A stretch of 6,719 bases of DNA, taken from contig URHS01000078.1 in assembly GCA_900547685.1 (NCBI GenBank), forward strand, positions 1 to 6,719, written 5' to 3'. The notes under the pieces are model-generated. The model was not told the DNA's origin and ran no database searches. It saw only the letters and a list, made by a program, of their open reading frames with translations. The translations under genes were made by a program, and so were the position numbers. The DNA is from an uncultured Blautia sp. (GTDB lineage: Bacteria > Bacillota > Clostridia > Lachnospirales > Lachnospiraceae). Positions 5,581 through 6,719 of this stretch are shown piece after piece; position 1 is the stretch's first letter, and every line of letters starts with the position of its first letter.

Positions 5581-6719
5581 GCTTGGGCACAGATTCTGAA
5601 AGTAAGTTTCATGCAGCGTTTAACTGATACTTATGGTCCTATTCCATATAAGAGTATTAATTCTACTTCACTGACAGTGGCTTACGACTCTCAAGAGGAT
5701 GTGTATCGTGCAATGTTTGATGATTTGAATGCAGCTATAGAGGTTTTGACTTCTTACGTTCAGGCCAATCCGGGAGCTGCTCCGATGGCTAAGTATGATA
5801 ATGTTTATGCTGGTAATTTCTCTCAATGGGTTAAATATGCCAATTCTTTGAAACTGCGTATGGCATTGCGTATTAGTAAGGCGTTGCCCGATTATGCTAG
5901 AGAACAGGCTGAAAGTGCTGTTAAGCATTCGCTCGGTGTAATAACTTCAAATTCAGATAATGCCAGCTATTATTATGAAAAAGGAAATCCAATCAATGTG
6001 ATGTGGGATAGTTACGGTGATGCTCGTATGTGCGCCGATATTTTGTGCTACATGAACGGTTATAAAGATAAGCGCCTGGAGAAATATATGCAGAAGCATA
6101 CAGGAGATTGGAGTACTGTAGAATATGCGGCAATTCCTTCAGGAGTGTATGTTGATTTGCAGACTAATACAAAAAAATATTCAGCTCCTAATATTATGAA
6201 GACCGACCGCTTGATGTGGATGAATGCAGCGGAAGTTGCTTTTTGTAGAGCTGAAGGCGGTTTATTAGGATGGAATGTTGGCGATGGTGGAAGTGTTGCT
6301 GATCCTGAAACTTTTTATAATCAAGGTATACAGCTTTCGTTTGAGCAGTGGAATGCTTCTGGGGTTGCCGATTATATTGAAGATGCTACTTCGGTTCCTG
6401 ATAAATATGTTGATCCTGCAGGAAAGCATAGAACGATGGATGCACCTAGTACAATGACTGTCAAGTGGAGTGAATCTGCTAATGCTAGCGAAAAGCTGGA
6501 ACGGATAATGATTCAGAAATGGATTGCATTGTATCCGCTGGGGCAGGAAGCTTGGAGTGAAATCAGACGTACAGGATTCCCTAAAGTATTTAGCTTGCCA
6601 AATCAGGCAAATGACAATATCGAAACGGTTCCAAATCGTTTGCCATTCTCTTACAATGAATATCTGAACAACAAGACTAATACAGAAAATGCTGTTGGAT
6701 TGTTGGGTGGAGAAGATAA
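5452..6719 (+). CDS. Chimeric ORF: DUF4340-type N-terminus joined in frame to a SusD/RagB-like protein; open at window end
   Basis: The frame begins at ATG 5452, 1 nt after the GldG-like stop, with AAGGAG 11 nt upstream, and has 422 full codons with no stop before the edge (the final TAA letters are out of frame). Residues 1-40 are a signal-anchor (KNKK, a hydrophobic run 6-27, then an acidic EEEEKQTEEK linker), just as expected for the DUF4340 protein that usually follows a GldG gene in Clostridia. From about residue 43 the sequence is a SusD-like protein of the SusD_2 type: LTDTYGPIPY (57-66), KLRMALRI (about 134-141), MWMNAAEVAFCRAEGG (255-270) and QKWIALYPLG...EIRRTGFP (355-377). SusD proteins are outer-membrane lipoproteins that bind glycans with a SusC-type porin. 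The lipoprotein signal, lipobox cysteine and first 100 or so residues are missing, as is the rest of DUF4340. Arg codons from 5581 on are CGT 7, CGC 2, CGG 1, AGA 4, against AGA 3, AGG 2, CGC 1 in the GldG gene. Most likely an artificial join; both family calls are firm. Confidence 0.85.
   Translation, partial: MKNKKGLIAGIVILLVLIGVYVGLKVAGPEEEEKQTEEKGTNYAWAQILKVSFMQRLTDTYGPIPYKSINSTSLTVAYDSQEDVYRAMFDDLNAAIEVLTSYVQANPGAAPMAKYDNVYAGNFSQWVKYANSLKLRMALRISKALPDYAREQAESAVKHSLGVITSNSDNASYYYEKGNPINVMWDSYGDARMCADILCYMNGYKDKRLEKYMQKHTGDWSTVEYAAIPSGVYVDLQTNTKKYSAPNIMKTDRLMWMNAAEVAFCRAEGGLLGWNVGDGGSVADPETFYNQGIQLSFEQWNASGVADYIEDATSVPDKYVDPAGKHRTMDAPSTMTVKWSESANASEKLERIMIQKWIALYPLGQEAWSEIRRTGFPKVFSLPNQANDNIETVPNRLPFSYNEYLNNKTNTENAVGLLGGED
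5560..5590. other. Junction between Clostridia-type and Bacteroidota-type sequence
   Basis: Before this interval the encoded residues are an acidic, low-complexity linker (EEEEKQTEEK). After it they are a conserved SusD-family helix (YAWAQILKVSFMQRL). Base composition also shifts: sample 60-nt lines give about 30% GC in the GldG-like gene (4381-4440) and 47% in the SusD-like part (5761-5820). The exact breakpoint cannot be set without homologues of each half. No repeat, IS end or recombination site is visible at the join. Confidence 0.7.

Noticed and set aside
5321..5928. Minus-strand ORFs 5321-5590 and 5668-5928 across the GldG end and the SusD-like part
   Set aside because: No family features or start signals. 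The first crosses the junction of two unrelated sequences, so it cannot be a native gene.
6275..6457. 60-residue plus-strand ORF inside the SusD-like segment
   Set aside because: It is an alternative frame of conserved SusD-like coding sequence, without a ribosome binding site.

Overview
The window looks like a fragment of gut-bacterial DNA, most likely a metagenomic contig, because it opens inside one coding sequence and closes inside another. Positions 1 to about 5575 look like a low-GC Clostridia genome, probably Lachnospiraceae. The evidence is AT-rich coding, Arg codons mostly AGA/AGG, strong AGGAGG-type ribosome binding sites, an IS1182-type transposase, and a compact ABC exporter operon of a kind common in that family. 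From about 5580 to the end the protein is of Bacteroidota type: a SusD/RagB-family outer-membrane glycan-binding protein. Its base composition and codon choice differ from the upstream genes.

Layout. (1) 1-1664 is an IS1182-family DDE transposase lacking only its extreme N-terminus. It is followed by a 67-nt imperfect hairpin (1730-1796) and a plausible right end of the element (about 1798-1836). (2) 1837-2151 is a gap. It holds the remains of a tiny minus-strand gene with a good ribosome binding site and an apparent frameshift, plus a perfect 8-bp inverted repeat at 2080-2098. (3) 2152-5450 is a tight plus-strand operon: ABC ATPase (TTG start), ABC-2 permease of the GldF type, and a GldG-type auxiliary protein anchored in the membrane. 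Gaps between genes are 2 and 9 nt. (4) 5452 starts what should be the fourth gene of this operon, a DUF4340-type membrane-anchored protein. After about 40 residues it runs in frame into about 380 residues of SusD-like sequence, still open at the window edge.

How the genes work together. The ATPase drives the permease, and the GldG-like and DUF4340-like proteins are extracytoplasmic partners tethered to the cytoplasmic membrane. The substrate is unknown. The 'gliding' name comes from Bacteroidota homologues and does not imply motility here. The SusD part has no sensible role in this operon: it lacks its lipoprotein signal, has no SusC partner in view, and needs an outer membrane that Clostridia do not have. 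The simplest reading is a chimeric join between two genomes, made by assembly or construction. A real in-frame fusion is possible but much less likely. I found no CRISPR array, tRNA, rRNA or recognisable riboswitch.
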